Program-made: the position numbers and the translations under genes | Source of the DNA: an uncultured Clostridium sp. | Lineage (GTDB): Bacteria; Bacillota; Clostridia; TANB77; CAG-508 | DNA: 8,383 bases | NCBI GenBank assembly: GCA_948465625.1 | Contig: CAOJXM010000037.1 | Location: 1-8,383, forward strand | Direction: 5' to 3' | Notes under the pieces: model-generated | Databases searched by the model: none | The model's input: only the letters and a program-made list of their open reading frames with translations | Told to the model about the DNA's origin: nothing | In this document: positions 1-6,340 of the stretch, one piece after another | Layout of the letters: each line of letters begins with the position of its first letter | Numbering within the stretch: the first letter of the stretch is position 1

Positions 1-421
1 CAAAGCATTAGATATCCCATATCAACAATTAATGTATACTTATGATAAAGTAATCAACGAAGACCAAGAAGATTACAATGTAGTAAAACATATTTCTTAC
101 AATAAGCTATTAGCAGTAGATTCAATTGCTGGATTTGTAGAATGTCCATCTAATTTACCAAGTTCTGCAATTGCAATTAAGGTAAATGACGACTCAATGG
201 AACCAAAGTTAGAAAAAGGAACCTATGCCTTTGTAGAATACAATACTCCATTAAACTCAAAAGACTATGGAATATTTAGTTTAAACGGTGAAATCATCAT
301 GAGAAAATTCTTCACAAAGAATGGTAAAATAACATTAAAGGCAGAAAACAAGTCATATAAAGAGATTTCAGTAAAAGATAGTGACGAATTATACATCATT
401 GGAAAAATTTTAATGAAATAA
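1..421 (+). CDS. XRE/S24-type repressor, C-terminal part (partial at 5' end)
   Basis: The reading frame is open from base 2, so the start and most of the DNA-binding domain lie outside the window. The first visible residues (ALDIPYQQL) look like the end of an XRE-type helix-turn-helix. The rest fits a LexA/CI-like S24 peptidase fold: the catalytic-serine motif is DDSMEP, followed by a Gly at the usual spacing and a late ENKSYKEI motif matching LexA ENSEFKPI. Counting from the internal Met at base 32, the serine is residue 55. Aligned with LexA, the catalytic lysine position is Arg91, with Lys92 next to it. A possible Ala-Gly cleavage pair (IAGF, 33-34) lies only about 21 residues before the serine, against about 35 in LexA. 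It is probably a transcriptional regulator, and self-cleavage is uncertain. Its targets are unknown. No hairpin terminator follows it. Confidence 0.8.
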   Translation, partial: KALDIPYQQLMYTYDKVINEDQEDYNVVKHISYNKLLAVDSIAGFVECPSNLPSSAIAIKVNDDSMEPKLEKGTYAFVEYNTPLNSKDYGIFSLNGEIIMRKFFTKNGKITLKAENKSYKEISVKDSDELYIIGKILMK

Positions 422-443
422 TGAAAAAAAATGAAGAAAACAC

Positions 444-472
444 TTGAATAAAATTTCTTTTAATAATATAAT
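444..472 (+). promoter_or_regulatory. Sigma-A-type promoter of the CBM-like gene
   Basis: A -35 box TTGAAT (444-449) and a perfect -10 box TATAAT (467-472) are separated by 17 bases. The expected transcription start is near 479, leaving a leader of about 28 bases before the ATG at 507. The promoter begins only 22 bases after the stop codon of the upstream regulator, so the downstream gene has its own promoter but may also receive read-through. Confidence 0.75.
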
Positions 473-506
473 GTAGTAATCAAAAGATAAAAAGGGAGAT
501 ATAAAG

Positions 507-971
507 ATGGAGTTAACAAAAAATATATTTTTTAATACCGATAAATTAGTTGAAAACACAAAAATCAAGATTTCATATACAGGAAAATTATTCCAAGACA
601 ATGCAGAAGAAGTATACATCCACTATGGGTTTGGTTTATTGTGGGAAAATGTAAAAGATGTAAAAATGGAAAAAACAGAATTAGGGTTCCAAGCAGAAAT
701 AGAATTAGTAGAAGCAGAAACCTTCAACTTTTGTTTTAAAGATTCCAACAATAATTGGGATAATAACACAAATCAAAATTATATATTTCCAATTGAAAAG
801 CAAACCTTGTCACTAATGGTACAAGACAACAAAGATGGGAATATATTACCAACAAGAAGATTAAGAAAATCATATATATGGAGTAAAAAAGTTAGACTTG
901 CCATATATAAAGTAATAACATATCTTCCAAAAATTATATCTGGAAATTATAAAAGAAAAGTAAATGAATAA
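507..971 (+). CDS. Small cytoplasmic protein with CBM25/53-like carbohydrate-binding domain
   Basis: This 154-residue protein has an AGGGAG ribosome binding site at 493-498. Residues 15-97 have the pattern of a starch-binding module of the CBM25/CBM53 kind: a first strand (IKISYTGKL), a VYIHYGF strand, a Trp at 46, an alternating strand segment (GFQAEIELVEAE), an FNFCFKD strand and then a NNNWDNN turn with Trp84. Such Trp and Tyr residues usually stack on glucose rings. There is no signal peptide, no membrane segment and no catalytic domain, so the protein probably stays in the cytoplasm, where glycogen or maltodextrin would be the obvious ligand (inference). Residues 115-154 form a basic tail (TRRLRKSYIW, then KRK near the end) that could be an amphipathic helix. 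No sugar-metabolism gene is adjacent. The domain call is by eye. Confidence 0.72.
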   Translation: MELTKNIFFNTDKLVENTKIKISYTGKLFQDNAEEVYIHYGFGLLWENVKDVKMEKTELGFQAEIELVEAETFNFCFKDSNNNWDNNTNQNYIFPIEKQTLSLMVQDNKDGNILPTRRLRKSYIWSKKVRLAIYKVITYLPKIISGNYKRKVNE

Positions 972-973
972 TA

Positions 974-1007
974 AAAAGCTACTCTTACTTAAGTAAGGGT
1001 AGCTTTT
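974..1007. terminator. Bidirectional intrinsic terminator between convergent genes
   Basis: An almost perfect inverted repeat pairs AAAAGCTAC at the left with GTAGCTTTT at the right and continues through CTTAC/GTAAG to a TTAA loop. There is a single G-T wobble (983/998). The stem starts with A residues and ends with T residues, so it gives a U-rich tail on both strands (TTTTCGTT on plus, TTTTTATTATT on minus). It starts 2 bases after the stop of the CBM-like gene and ends 2 bases before the stop of the opposing reductase gene, serving both. Confidence 0.9.
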
Positions 1008-1009
1008 CG

Positions 1010-1738
1010 TTAAACGATAATCCAACCACCATTAGGAGAAATCACTTGTCCAGTTGTATAGGCATCTTCCACTAACCACTTAACACATCGTGCAATATCA
1101 ACAGGTTCTCCCAACTTAGCTAGAGGAATATCTTCTTTTAAATCTTGTATTTCAGCAGTAGACAAATCCTTATTCATATCAGTTAAGATACAACCAGGTG
1201 CAACTGAATTAATTCTAATATTAGAAGGACCTAATTCCTTAGCTAAAGATTTTGTTAGGCCATCAAGTCCTGCTTTTGAAACAGAATAGGCAACTTCGCA
1301 AGAGGCACCAACCATGCCCCAAATAGAAGAAATATTAACAATACATCCACTTTTGGCATTCAACATAGTAGGTAAAACTTCTTGTATTGTGTAAAAAGCA
1401 GAAGTTAAATTTGTATTTAACATGGTATTCCAATCAGTATCTGTAATATCCTGAAAAAGTTTAGATTGGCAAATACCTGCATTATTAATTAAAACATCAA
1501 TTGAATGAAAACGATTTAAAGTATATTCTATTAAAGAATGAACTTCATCACGATTTGTAACATCAGTTTTAAAGCAATCAACTATAAATCCATCATTGCA
1601 TAAACGAGATTTTAGTTCCAAAGCAAGCGTTTCTGAATGATGATAAGTAAAAACAACATGGTAATTTAAATTTGCCAACATTTCTACAATGGCACTACCA
1701 ATCCCTTTGGCACCGCCAGTGACAATTGCAGTTTTCAT
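1010..1738 (-). CDS. ymfI: SDR-family reductase, likely elongation factor P 5-aminopentanone reductase (YmfI-like)
   Basis: This 242-residue classical short-chain dehydrogenase has the cofactor motif TGGAKGIG (7-14), NNAG (85-88), Asn110, and catalytic Ser138, Tyr151 and Lys155, followed by PG at 181-182. This is the FabG family. The segment SSIWG..GASCEV (137-149) and the ending GQVISPNGGW match what I remember of Bacillus YmfI, which reduces the 5-aminopentanone group on a lysine of elongation factor P, and this favours YmfI over a true FabG. A true 3-oxoacyl-ACP reductase is the alternative; no fatty acid synthesis genes are adjacent. The start is fixed by a perfect AGGAGG at 1745-1750, 6 bases before the ATG. 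No good promoter is visible between it and the upstream tRNA genes, so it may depend on read-through from them. Confidence 0.85.
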   Translation of the reverse strand: MKTAIVTGGAKGIGSAIVEMLANLNYHVVFTYHHSETLALELKSRLCNDGFIVDCFKTDVTNRDEVHSLIEYTLNRFHSIDVLINNAGICQSKLFQDITDTDWNTMLNTNLTSAFYTIQEVLPTMLNAKSGCIVNISSIWGMVGASCEVAYSVSKAGLDGLTKSLAKELGPSNIRINSVAPGCILTDMNKDLSTAEIQDLKEDIPLAKLGEPVDIARCVKWLVEDAYTTGQVISPNGGWIIV

Positions 1739-1744
1739 AGAAAA

Positions 1745-1750
1745 CCTCCT
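1745..1750 (-). promoter_or_regulatory. Ribosome binding site of the YmfI-like gene
   Basis: The minus strand reads AGGAGG here, 6 bases before the ATG at 1738. It is a full Shine-Dalgarno match and fixes the start. It lies just downstream of a T-rich run, in the short space left after the tRNA terminator hairpin. Confidence 0.85.
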
Positions 1751-1764
1751 AAAAAATTAAAAAT

Positions 1765-1803
1765 AAAAAGCCAATAATTAAGAGAAATCTCAAAACTATT
1801 GAC
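1765..1803 (-). terminator. Terminator-like hairpin after the tRNA cluster
   Basis: On the minus strand, GTCAATAG pairs with TTATTGGC (with wobbles) and an inner GAGA pairs with TCTC. Two T-T mismatches interrupt the stem, and a T-rich stretch (TTTTTATTTTT) follows. It starts 7 bases after the end of tRNA-Thr and lies upstream of the reductase ribosome binding site. The stem is AT-rich and imperfect, so termination may be partial and let some transcripts continue into the reductase. Confidence 0.6.
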
Positions 1804-1810
1804 CTTAATA

Positions 1811-1886
1811 TGGAGCCACTTGTCCGACTTGAACGGACGACCTACTGATTACAAATCAGTTGCTCTACCAACTGAGCTAAAGTGGC
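1811..1886 (-). tRNA. tRNA-Thr (anticodon TGT)
   Basis: The minus strand gives a 76-base cloverleaf. The acceptor stem is GCCACTT/AAGTGGC, the D-arm AGCTCAGTTGGTAGAGC, the anticodon stem ACTGA/TCAGT with loop TTTGTAA (anticodon TGT), and the T-arm GTCCG/CGGAC around TTCAAGT. The discriminator is T and CCA is encoded. It is the last gene of the three-tRNA cluster, 5 bases after tRNA-Glu. Confidence 0.95.
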
Positions 1887-1891
1887 GTACT

Positions 1892-1966
1892 TGGTGACCC
1901 GTACGGGAATCGAACCCATGTCTCCGCCGTGAAAGGGCGATGTCTTAACCGCTTGACCAACGGGCC
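1892..1966 (-). tRNA. tRNA-Glu (anticodon TTC)
   Basis: The minus strand gives a 75-base cloverleaf. The acceptor stem is GGCCCGT/ACGGGTC, the anticodon stem TCGCC/GGCGG with loop CTTTCAC (anticodon TTC), and the T-arm ATGGG/CCCGT around TTCGATT. The discriminator is A and CCA is encoded. Its first base directly follows the CCA of tRNA-Lys with no spacer. Confidence 0.95.
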
Positions 1967-2042
1967 TGGTGAGCCATCCGCGACTCGAACGCGGGACAAC
2001 TTGATTAAAAGTCAAGTGCTCTACCACCTGAGCTAATGACCC
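1967..2042 (-). tRNA. tRNA-Lys (anticodon TTT)
   Basis: The minus strand gives a 76-base cloverleaf. The acceptor stem is GGGTCAT/ATGGCTC with two G-T pairs, the anticodon stem CTTGA/TCAAG with loop CTTTTAA (anticodon TTT), and the T-arm CCGCG/CGCGG around TTCGAGT. The discriminator is A and CCA is encoded. It is the first gene of the cluster, beginning about 22 bases after the predicted transcription start. Confidence 0.95.
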
Positions 2043-2071
2043 ATGTAATGTTTTATAAACAGTACCTTAAT

Positions 2072-2100
2072 ATATTACAACAAAAATAAGAACTTGTCAA
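2072..2100 (-). promoter_or_regulatory. Promoter of the tRNA-Lys-Glu-Thr cluster
   Basis: On the minus strand a perfect TTGACA (2100-2095) is followed after 17 bases by TAATAT (2077-2072). The start should fall near 2065, just upstream of tRNA-Lys. An A/T-run sequence further upstream (2103-2119) could act as an UP element. The promoter is back to back with that of pyrC in a 201-base divergent gap. Confidence 0.8.
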
Positions 2101-2188
2101 CTACTTTTTGCAAAAAAGTTACAAAAAAAGAAGAAAATTTCATAAACATCAAAAATGAACAGAGATTTCATAAATCAAACCAAAAATA

Positions 2189-2217
2189 TTGAAAAAAAAG
2201 TTAAAACATGATAAAAT
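2189..2217 (+). promoter_or_regulatory. Extended -10 promoter of the pyrimidine operon
   Basis: TTGAAA (2189-2194) and TAAAAT (2212-2217) are separated by 17 bases, with TG at 2209-2210 giving an extended -10. The start should be near 2224, so the leader is only about 20 bases and contains the AGGGAGG ribosome binding site (2231-2237). There is no room for a PyrR-type attenuator or a riboswitch. Confidence 0.75.
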
Positions 2218-2243
2218 CATTAAAAATATTAGGGAGGTAAAAA

Positions 2244-3521
2244 ATGAGTACACTATTAAAAAATGGAACCATAATAGATTATGCTACAAAAACACAAGAA
2301 AAAATGGACATACTAATAGAAGATAACAAAATTACAAAAATAGAAAAGGAAATAAAAGCAAGTGCAGACACAGTAGTTGACTGTACAGGTCTTTATATTA
2401 TGCCTGGAATGATTGACATGCATTGTCATTTAAGAGAACCAGGATTTGAACACAAAGAAACCATAGAAACAGGAAGTAAAAGTGCTGTAAAAGGAGGGTT
2501 TACAACGATTTGTCCTATGCCAAATACGAAACCAACACCAGATAGCACTATTATTTTGCAACAAATCATAAAAGAAGCAAAAAGAGTTAACCTATGCAAT
2601 GTATTGCCATATGCAAGTGTAACAAAAGGAGAAAAAGGAGAGGAATTAGTTGACTTCTATACCTTAAAAGAAGCTGGGGCCATTGCCTTTTCAGATGATG
2701 GAATGCCAGTCGTAAATGCCAAAATGATGAGACAAGCCATGCTTAATGCAGATAAAGTAGGAACATTTGTTGCTTCTCATTGTGAAGAAAAATCAGTTGC
2801 AGCAGGAGCAATTAATGCAGGTGAAGTAGCAGAAAAATTAGGAGTAGAAGGCGTTTTACCAGAAGCAGAAGAAATTATGGCAGCAAGAGAAATCGTATTA
2901 TCAGAAACCAACAACATTAGAGGTCATATCTGCCATATTAGTACTCAAACATCAGTAAACATGATAAGAGATGCGAAAAAAAGAGGAGTAAAAATTACAT
3001 GTGAAACATGTCCACACTACTATAGTTTTACAGTAGAAGAAGTATTAAATAGTGGAGCAAATGCTAAAATGAATCCGCCATTAAGAGAAGAAAAAGATAA
3101 AAAAGCCATTATACAAGGACTAAAAGATGGAACGATTGATGCTATTATAACAGACCATGCACCACATGCAGAAGACGAGAAAGCAAAAGGATTAGCCACT
3201 GCACCAAATGGAATTATTGGATTTGAAACAGCCTTAGCAGCAACCATCACCGAATTAGTAGACAAAGGACATATTACCTATTTAGACATGGTAAGATTAA
3301 TGTCATACAATCCAGCAAAACTATTAAAAATTGATCGAGGCGAACTAAAAGAAGGAGCCATTGCAGATATCACCATATTTGATCCAGAAGTTGAATATAT
3401 ATACACAAAAGAAAGCATTGTATCAAAATCAAAAAACACACCATTTATCGGAAAAAAATTAAAAGGACAAGTAGCCTATACAATAGTAGAGGGTAGAATC
3501 GTATATGAAAGAGGAGAATAA
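2244..3521 (+). CDS. pyrC: Dihydroorotase PyrC
   Basis: This zinc amidohydrolase interconverts N-carbamoyl-L-aspartate and dihydroorotate, the third step of de novo pyrimidine synthesis. The 425 residues fit the bacterial type I dihydroorotase length. Visible metal and substrate motifs are DMHCHLREPG (His60, His62, Arg64), PMPNT (91-95), FSDDGMP (Asp151/152, the bridging aspartate position), SHCEE (His179), CHIST (His231), MNPPLR (276-281) and TDHAPH (Asp304). All expected ligands are present, so it should be active. It is the first gene of the operon, with ribosome binding site AGGGAGG 6 bases before the ATG. The stop is followed one base later by the pyrF start, which suggests translational coupling. 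Confidence 0.97.
   Translation: MSTLLKNGTIIDYATKTQEKMDILIEDNKITKIEKEIKASADTVVDCTGLYIMPGMIDMHCHLREPGFEHKETIETGSKSAVKGGFTTICPMPNTKPTPDSTIILQQIIKEAKRVNLCNVLPYASVTKGEKGEELVDFYTLKEAGAIAFSDDGMPVVNAKMMRQAMLNADKVGTFVASHCEEKSVAAGAINAGEVAEKLGVEGVLPEAEEIMAAREIVLSETNNIRGHICHISTQTSVNMIRDAKKRGVKITCETCPHYYSFTVEEVLNSGANAKMNPPLREEKDKKAIIQGLKDGTIDAIITDHAPHAEDEKAKGLATAPNGIIGFETALAATITELVDKGHITYLDMVRLMSYNPAKLLKIDRGELKEGAIADITIFDPEVEYIYTKESIVSKSKNTPFIGKKLKGQVAYTIVEGRIVYERGE
3511..3516 (+). promoter_or_regulatory. Ribosome binding site that sets the pyrF start
   Basis: GAGGAG lies inside the last codons of pyrC, 6 bases before the ATG at 3523. An upstream in-frame ATG at 3505 precedes this site and has no ribosome binding site of its own; its extra residues (MKEENK) would simply be translated Shine-Dalgarno sequence. 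The 3523 start is therefore preferred. Confidence 0.8.
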
Positions 3522-3522
3522 A

Positions 3523-4437
3523 ATGAAAAATGCAATCGATTATTTAATAGAAAAAATAAAACAAACGAACAATCCAACTGTTATGGGATTGGACCCAAGA
3601 TATGATATGATACCAGAATGTGTAACAAAAAAATATAGCAAAGACTTGAATGGAGTTTGTCAAGCTATTTTAGAATTTAACAAAGCATTAATCGATGCCA
3701 CTTATGATATCATACCAGCTGTAAAGCCAAACATTGCCTTTTATGAAATGTTTGGAATTGAAGGAATGAAAGCATTTGAAGAAACTTGTAAATATGCAAA
3801 ACAAAAGGGAATGCTTGTTATAGCGGACATCAAAAGAGGAGACATTGGTTCAACAGCACAAGGTTATTCCAATGCCTATTTAGGAAAAACACCAATTGAG
3901 CAAATGCAACAAGAAATATTTGATGTAGAATTTGTAACCATCAATCCATATTTAGGAATAGATGGCGTAAAACCATTTATGGAAGACGCAAAAAAATATA
4001 ACAAAGGAATGTTTATTTTAGTAAAAACATCAAATCAATCTTCAGGGGAACTTCAAGATTTAAAAACAGAAGATGGAGAAACTATCTATGTAAAAGTAGC
4101 AAAGCTAGTAAATGAATGGGGAAAAGAATTAATCGGAGAAAATGGCTATAGCTCAGTAGGAGCCGTAGTAGGAGCTACTTATCCACAACAATTACAAGAA
4201 TTAAGAGAAATTATGCCCAATGCCTATTTTTTAATACCTGGTTATGGTGCACAAGGAGGAAATGCAAAAGACATTGCATTGGGATTTGGAAAAAATGGAT
4301 TAGGTGGAATTGTAAACGCCTCTAGAAGTTTAATGTGTGCTTATAAAAAAGCAAATGGCAAAGAAGAAGACTATGCAAAAGCAACAAGAGAAGAAGCCAT
4401 CAGAATGAGAGAAGAATTAAATCAAGCTATAAAATAA
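3523..4437 (+). CDS. pyrF: Orotidine-5'-phosphate decarboxylase PyrF (long, type 2 form)
   Basis: It decarboxylates OMP to UMP, the last step of UMP synthesis. From the ATG at 3523 it has 304 residues, fitting the longer form of about 270-310 residues rather than the 230-residue Bacillus/E. coli form. Motifs: GLDPR (22-26), VKPN (67-70), the catalytic DIKRGD (102-107, with Asp102, Lys104 and Asp107), STAQGY just after it, TINPYLGIDG in the middle, and the phosphate-binding PGYGAQGG and GIVNASR near the C-terminus. The domain is complete. It starts one base after the pyrC stop and ends 12 bases before pyrK. Placing pyrF ahead of pyrK and pyrD is common in Clostridia. Confidence 0.96.
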   Translation: MKNAIDYLIEKIKQTNNPTVMGLDPRYDMIPECVTKKYSKDLNGVCQAILEFNKALIDATYDIIPAVKPNIAFYEMFGIEGMKAFEETCKYAKQKGMLVIADIKRGDIGSTAQGYSNAYLGKTPIEQMQQEIFDVEFVTINPYLGIDGVKPFMEDAKKYNKGMFILVKTSNQSSGELQDLKTEDGETIYVKVAKLVNEWGKELIGENGYSSVGAVVGATYPQQLQELREIMPNAYFLIPGYGAQGGNAKDIALGFGKNGLGGIVNASRSLMCAYKKANGKEEDYAKATREEAIRMREELNQAIK

Positions 4438-4449
4438 GGAGGGGCAGAT

Positions 4450-5241
4450 ATGCCAGTTAATATCAAAGCAAAATTAATAAAAAAAGAACAATTAAAAGAA
4501 GACTTATACAAATTTAGTTTAGAAGCAAAAAGCATTACGGAAATAGCAAAACCAGGACATTTTATAGAAATTAGAGTGGCAGATAGTGTAGAGCCATTAT
4601 TAAGAAGACCAATTAGTATTTACAATATGGATAAAGAAAAAGGAATATTAGAATTAATCTTCCAAGTCAAAGGAAAAGGAACCACAATATTAGCTAATAG
4701 AAAAGAAGGAGAAGAAATCGATTTATTAGGACCTTTAGGAAATGGTACATTCAAAATAAAAGAAGATGCCAATGTTGCGATTATTGGTGGAGGAATTGGA
4801 ACATTCCCATTATATGAATTAGCAAAACAATTACAACAAGCAAACACAAAAGTAAACACCTATATTGGATTTAGAAGTAAAAATTTTGTTGTATTAGAAG
4901 AAGAATTTAAGCAAGTATCCAACAAACTTGTTCTTACAACAGACGATGGAAGTTATGCACAATCTGGATTTGCAATCGAAAAACTAAAAGAACACTTAAA
5001 AACACAAAAAATAGATGCCATCTATGCCTGTGGACCATTACCTATGTTAAAAGCAGTACAAGCATTAAGCATACAAGAAAACATACCATGCCAAATATCA
5101 TTAGAAGAAAAAATGGGGTGTGGAATTGGAGCATGTTTAGGATGTGCTGTAAAAACAGCCAAAAGCCCAAAAGAAGCACCAGAATATTGGCATGTATGCA
5201 AAGCAGGACCAGTATTTAATGCACGAGATGTAGAAATATAA
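4450..5241 (+). CDS. pyrK: Dihydroorotate dehydrogenase electron transfer subunit PyrK
   Basis: This iron-sulfur flavoprotein passes electrons from PyrD to NAD+ in the class 1B dihydroorotate dehydrogenase complex (PyrD2-PyrK2), in the cytoplasm. It has 263 residues. An N-terminal FAD barrel carries RRPISIYN (52-59); the nucleotide-binding part has GGGIGTFPL (113-121) and a YACGPLPML segment around 200. A C-terminal 2Fe-2S cluster has Cys224, Cys229, Cys232 and Cys250 in the spacing C-x4-C-x2-C-x17-C. As I recall it, the last gap in the Lactococcus protein is 14, so this loop is slightly longer. A strong AGGAGGGG at 4437-4444 overlaps the pyrF stop. It requires a class 1B PyrD partner, which is encoded next. 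Confidence 0.96.
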   Translation: MPVNIKAKLIKKEQLKEDLYKFSLEAKSITEIAKPGHFIEIRVADSVEPLLRRPISIYNMDKEKGILELIFQVKGKGTTILANRKEGEEIDLLGPLGNGTFKIKEDANVAIIGGGIGTFPLYELAKQLQQANTKVNTYIGFRSKNFVVLEEEFKQVSNKLVLTTDDGSYAQSGFAIEKLKEHLKTQKIDAIYACGPLPMLKAVQALSIQENIPCQISLEEKMGCGIGACLGCAVKTAKSPKEAPEYWHVCKAGPVFNARDVEI

Positions 5242-5260
5242 CAAGGAAGGGAGAAAGAAA

Positions 5261-6170
5261 ATGAACACAAGTGTTAACCTAGCAGGAATCAAAATGAAAA
5301 ATCCAGTAACCGTTGCCTCACGGAACCTTTGGATATGGTAGAGAATTTGCACAATTTATAGACTTAAATCAATTAGGAGGAATTTGTACCAAAGGAACAT
5401 CACTAAAACCAAGAGCAGGAAACAAACCACCAAGAGTCTATGAAACAACAGCAGGAATGTTAAATGCCATTGGTTTGCAAAATCCAGGAGTAGAATTCTT
5501 TATGAACAATGACTTACCATGGTTAAAAAAATATGATACAGCAATTATTGTAAATGCCTGTGGTAGTTCCATAGACGAATATGTAGAACTATGCAAAGTA
5601 TTAAACACATTAGACATTGATGGAGTAGAATTAAACTTGTCATGTCCAAATGTAAAAGCAGGATGTTTAGCATTTGGAACCACTTATGAGGGAGTAAAAG
5701 AAGTAACCAGTCAAGTAAGAAAAGTATTAGACAAACCATTAATCGTAAAATTAACACCTAATGTAACCGACATCACTCAGCCAGCAAAAGGAGCAGAAGA
5801 TGCAGGAGCAGATGGAGTATCCTTAATCAATACCTTACTAGGGATGAGTATTGATATTCACAAAAAAAGACCACATCTTGCCAATAACACAGGAGGACTA
5901 TCTGGTCCAGCAATAAAACCAGTTGCGGTAAGAATGGTATACCAAGTAGCACAAGCAATCAAAATACCAGTACTAGGCTTAGGAGGTATCACAACAGGAG
6001 AAGATGCTATCGAATTCATGCTAGCAGGTGCACAAGCGGTATCCGTAGGAACAGGAAACTTTATCACACCAGATACCAGTATAAAAGTAGTAGAAGGAAT
6101 CAAAAAATACATGGAACAATACAACATAGAAGATATCAATAGTATTGTAGGAACAGTACAAATGAATTAA
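5261..6170 (+). CDS. pyrD: Dihydroorotate dehydrogenase class 1B catalytic subunit PyrD, disrupted by a +1 frameshift
   Basis: It oxidises dihydroorotate to orotate using FMN and partners PyrK. The natural start is the ATG at 5261, with AAGGGAG at 5247-5253 and 19 bases between the genes. That frame reads an N-terminus ending KNPVTVAS (20 residues), then hits CGG and stops at 5339 (TAG). The conserved continuation GTFGYGREF is in the frame starting at 5322, so one extra base (about C5321) breaks the gene. Joined, the protein would be about 302 residues, normal for PyrDB, with GMLNAIGLQNPG, LNLSCPN (catalytic Cys about 128), VKLTPNVTDI, NNTGGLSGPAIKP and GLGGI. A TTG at 5313 could start a shortened 285-residue form, but it has no ribosome binding site and lacks the first strand and part of the FMN loop. 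A sequencing error is the likeliest cause. Confidence 0.93.
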
Positions 6171-6174
6171 AAAC

Positions 6175-6207
6175 AAAAATACCTTAATGAAAATTAGGGT
6201 ATTTTTT
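6175..6207 (+). terminator. Intrinsic terminator of the pyr operon
   Basis: A 12-base-pair stem (AAATACCTTAAT with ATTAGGGTATTT, one G-T wobble) closes on a GAAA tetraloop (6189-6192) and runs into TTTTTT. It begins 4 bases after the pyrD stop and ends the operon. Confidence 0.9.
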
Positions 6208-6278
6208 ATGTATTTTGACTAAAAGCAACACAAAAACAAGAAATGCCCAATTTCCGTAAGAAAATCTTAAAAAAAATA

Positions 6279-6307
6279 TTGCGAAAAATAGTAAAATATA
6301 GTATGAT
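6279..6307 (+). promoter_or_regulatory. Promoter of the purM operon
   Basis: TTGCGA (6279-6284) and TATGAT (6302-6307) are separated by 17 bases. The start should be near 6314, giving a leader of about 27 bases that contains AGGAG at 6328-6332. The leader is too short for a purine riboswitch. The rest of the gap (6208-6278) shows no other clear signal. Confidence 0.65.
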
Positions 6308-6340
6308 AGAAAGGTAGAAAAAAGAAAAGGAGATATTCTT

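Noticed and set aside
410..619. Minus-strand frame across the promoter and start of the CBM-like gene
   Set aside because: It overlaps a consensus promoter and a supported gene, has no ribosome binding site, and reads as Phe/Leu-rich noise from AT-rich DNA.
1842..2027. Minus-strand open reading frame of 61 codons
   Set aside because: It lies entirely within the three tRNA genes, whose cloverleaf structures explain the sequence.
2103..2119. Near-palindrome of T and A runs around GC, possible operator between the divergent promoters
   Set aside because: It is mostly homopolymer runs in AT-rich DNA, so symmetry by chance is likely; an UP-element role for the tRNA promoter is equally possible.
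3020..3265. Antisense open reading frame inside pyrC
   Set aside because: It is a shadow of the well-conserved dihydroorotase; it has no ribosome binding site and no recognisable protein. The same holds for the antisense frames in pyrK, pyrD and purM.
3505..3522. Earlier in-frame ATG for pyrF
   Set aside because: It sits before the GAGGAG ribosome binding site, inside pyrC, and adds only residues translated from that site.
5318..5326. CGG read as a reassigned codon
   Set aside because: Reassigning CGG does not help, because the frame after it lacks PyrD similarity and ends at TAG; only a shift restores the conserved sequence.
5300..5340. Programmed +1 frameshift in pyrD
   Set aside because: The site has a rare CGG codon but no slippery run or obvious stimulatory structure, and pyrD is not known to me as a recoded gene; a base error is simpler.
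6208..6340. Purine riboswitch upstream of purM
   Set aside because: The predicted leader is about 27 bases, and no three-stem aptamer or conserved riboswitch core is seen.
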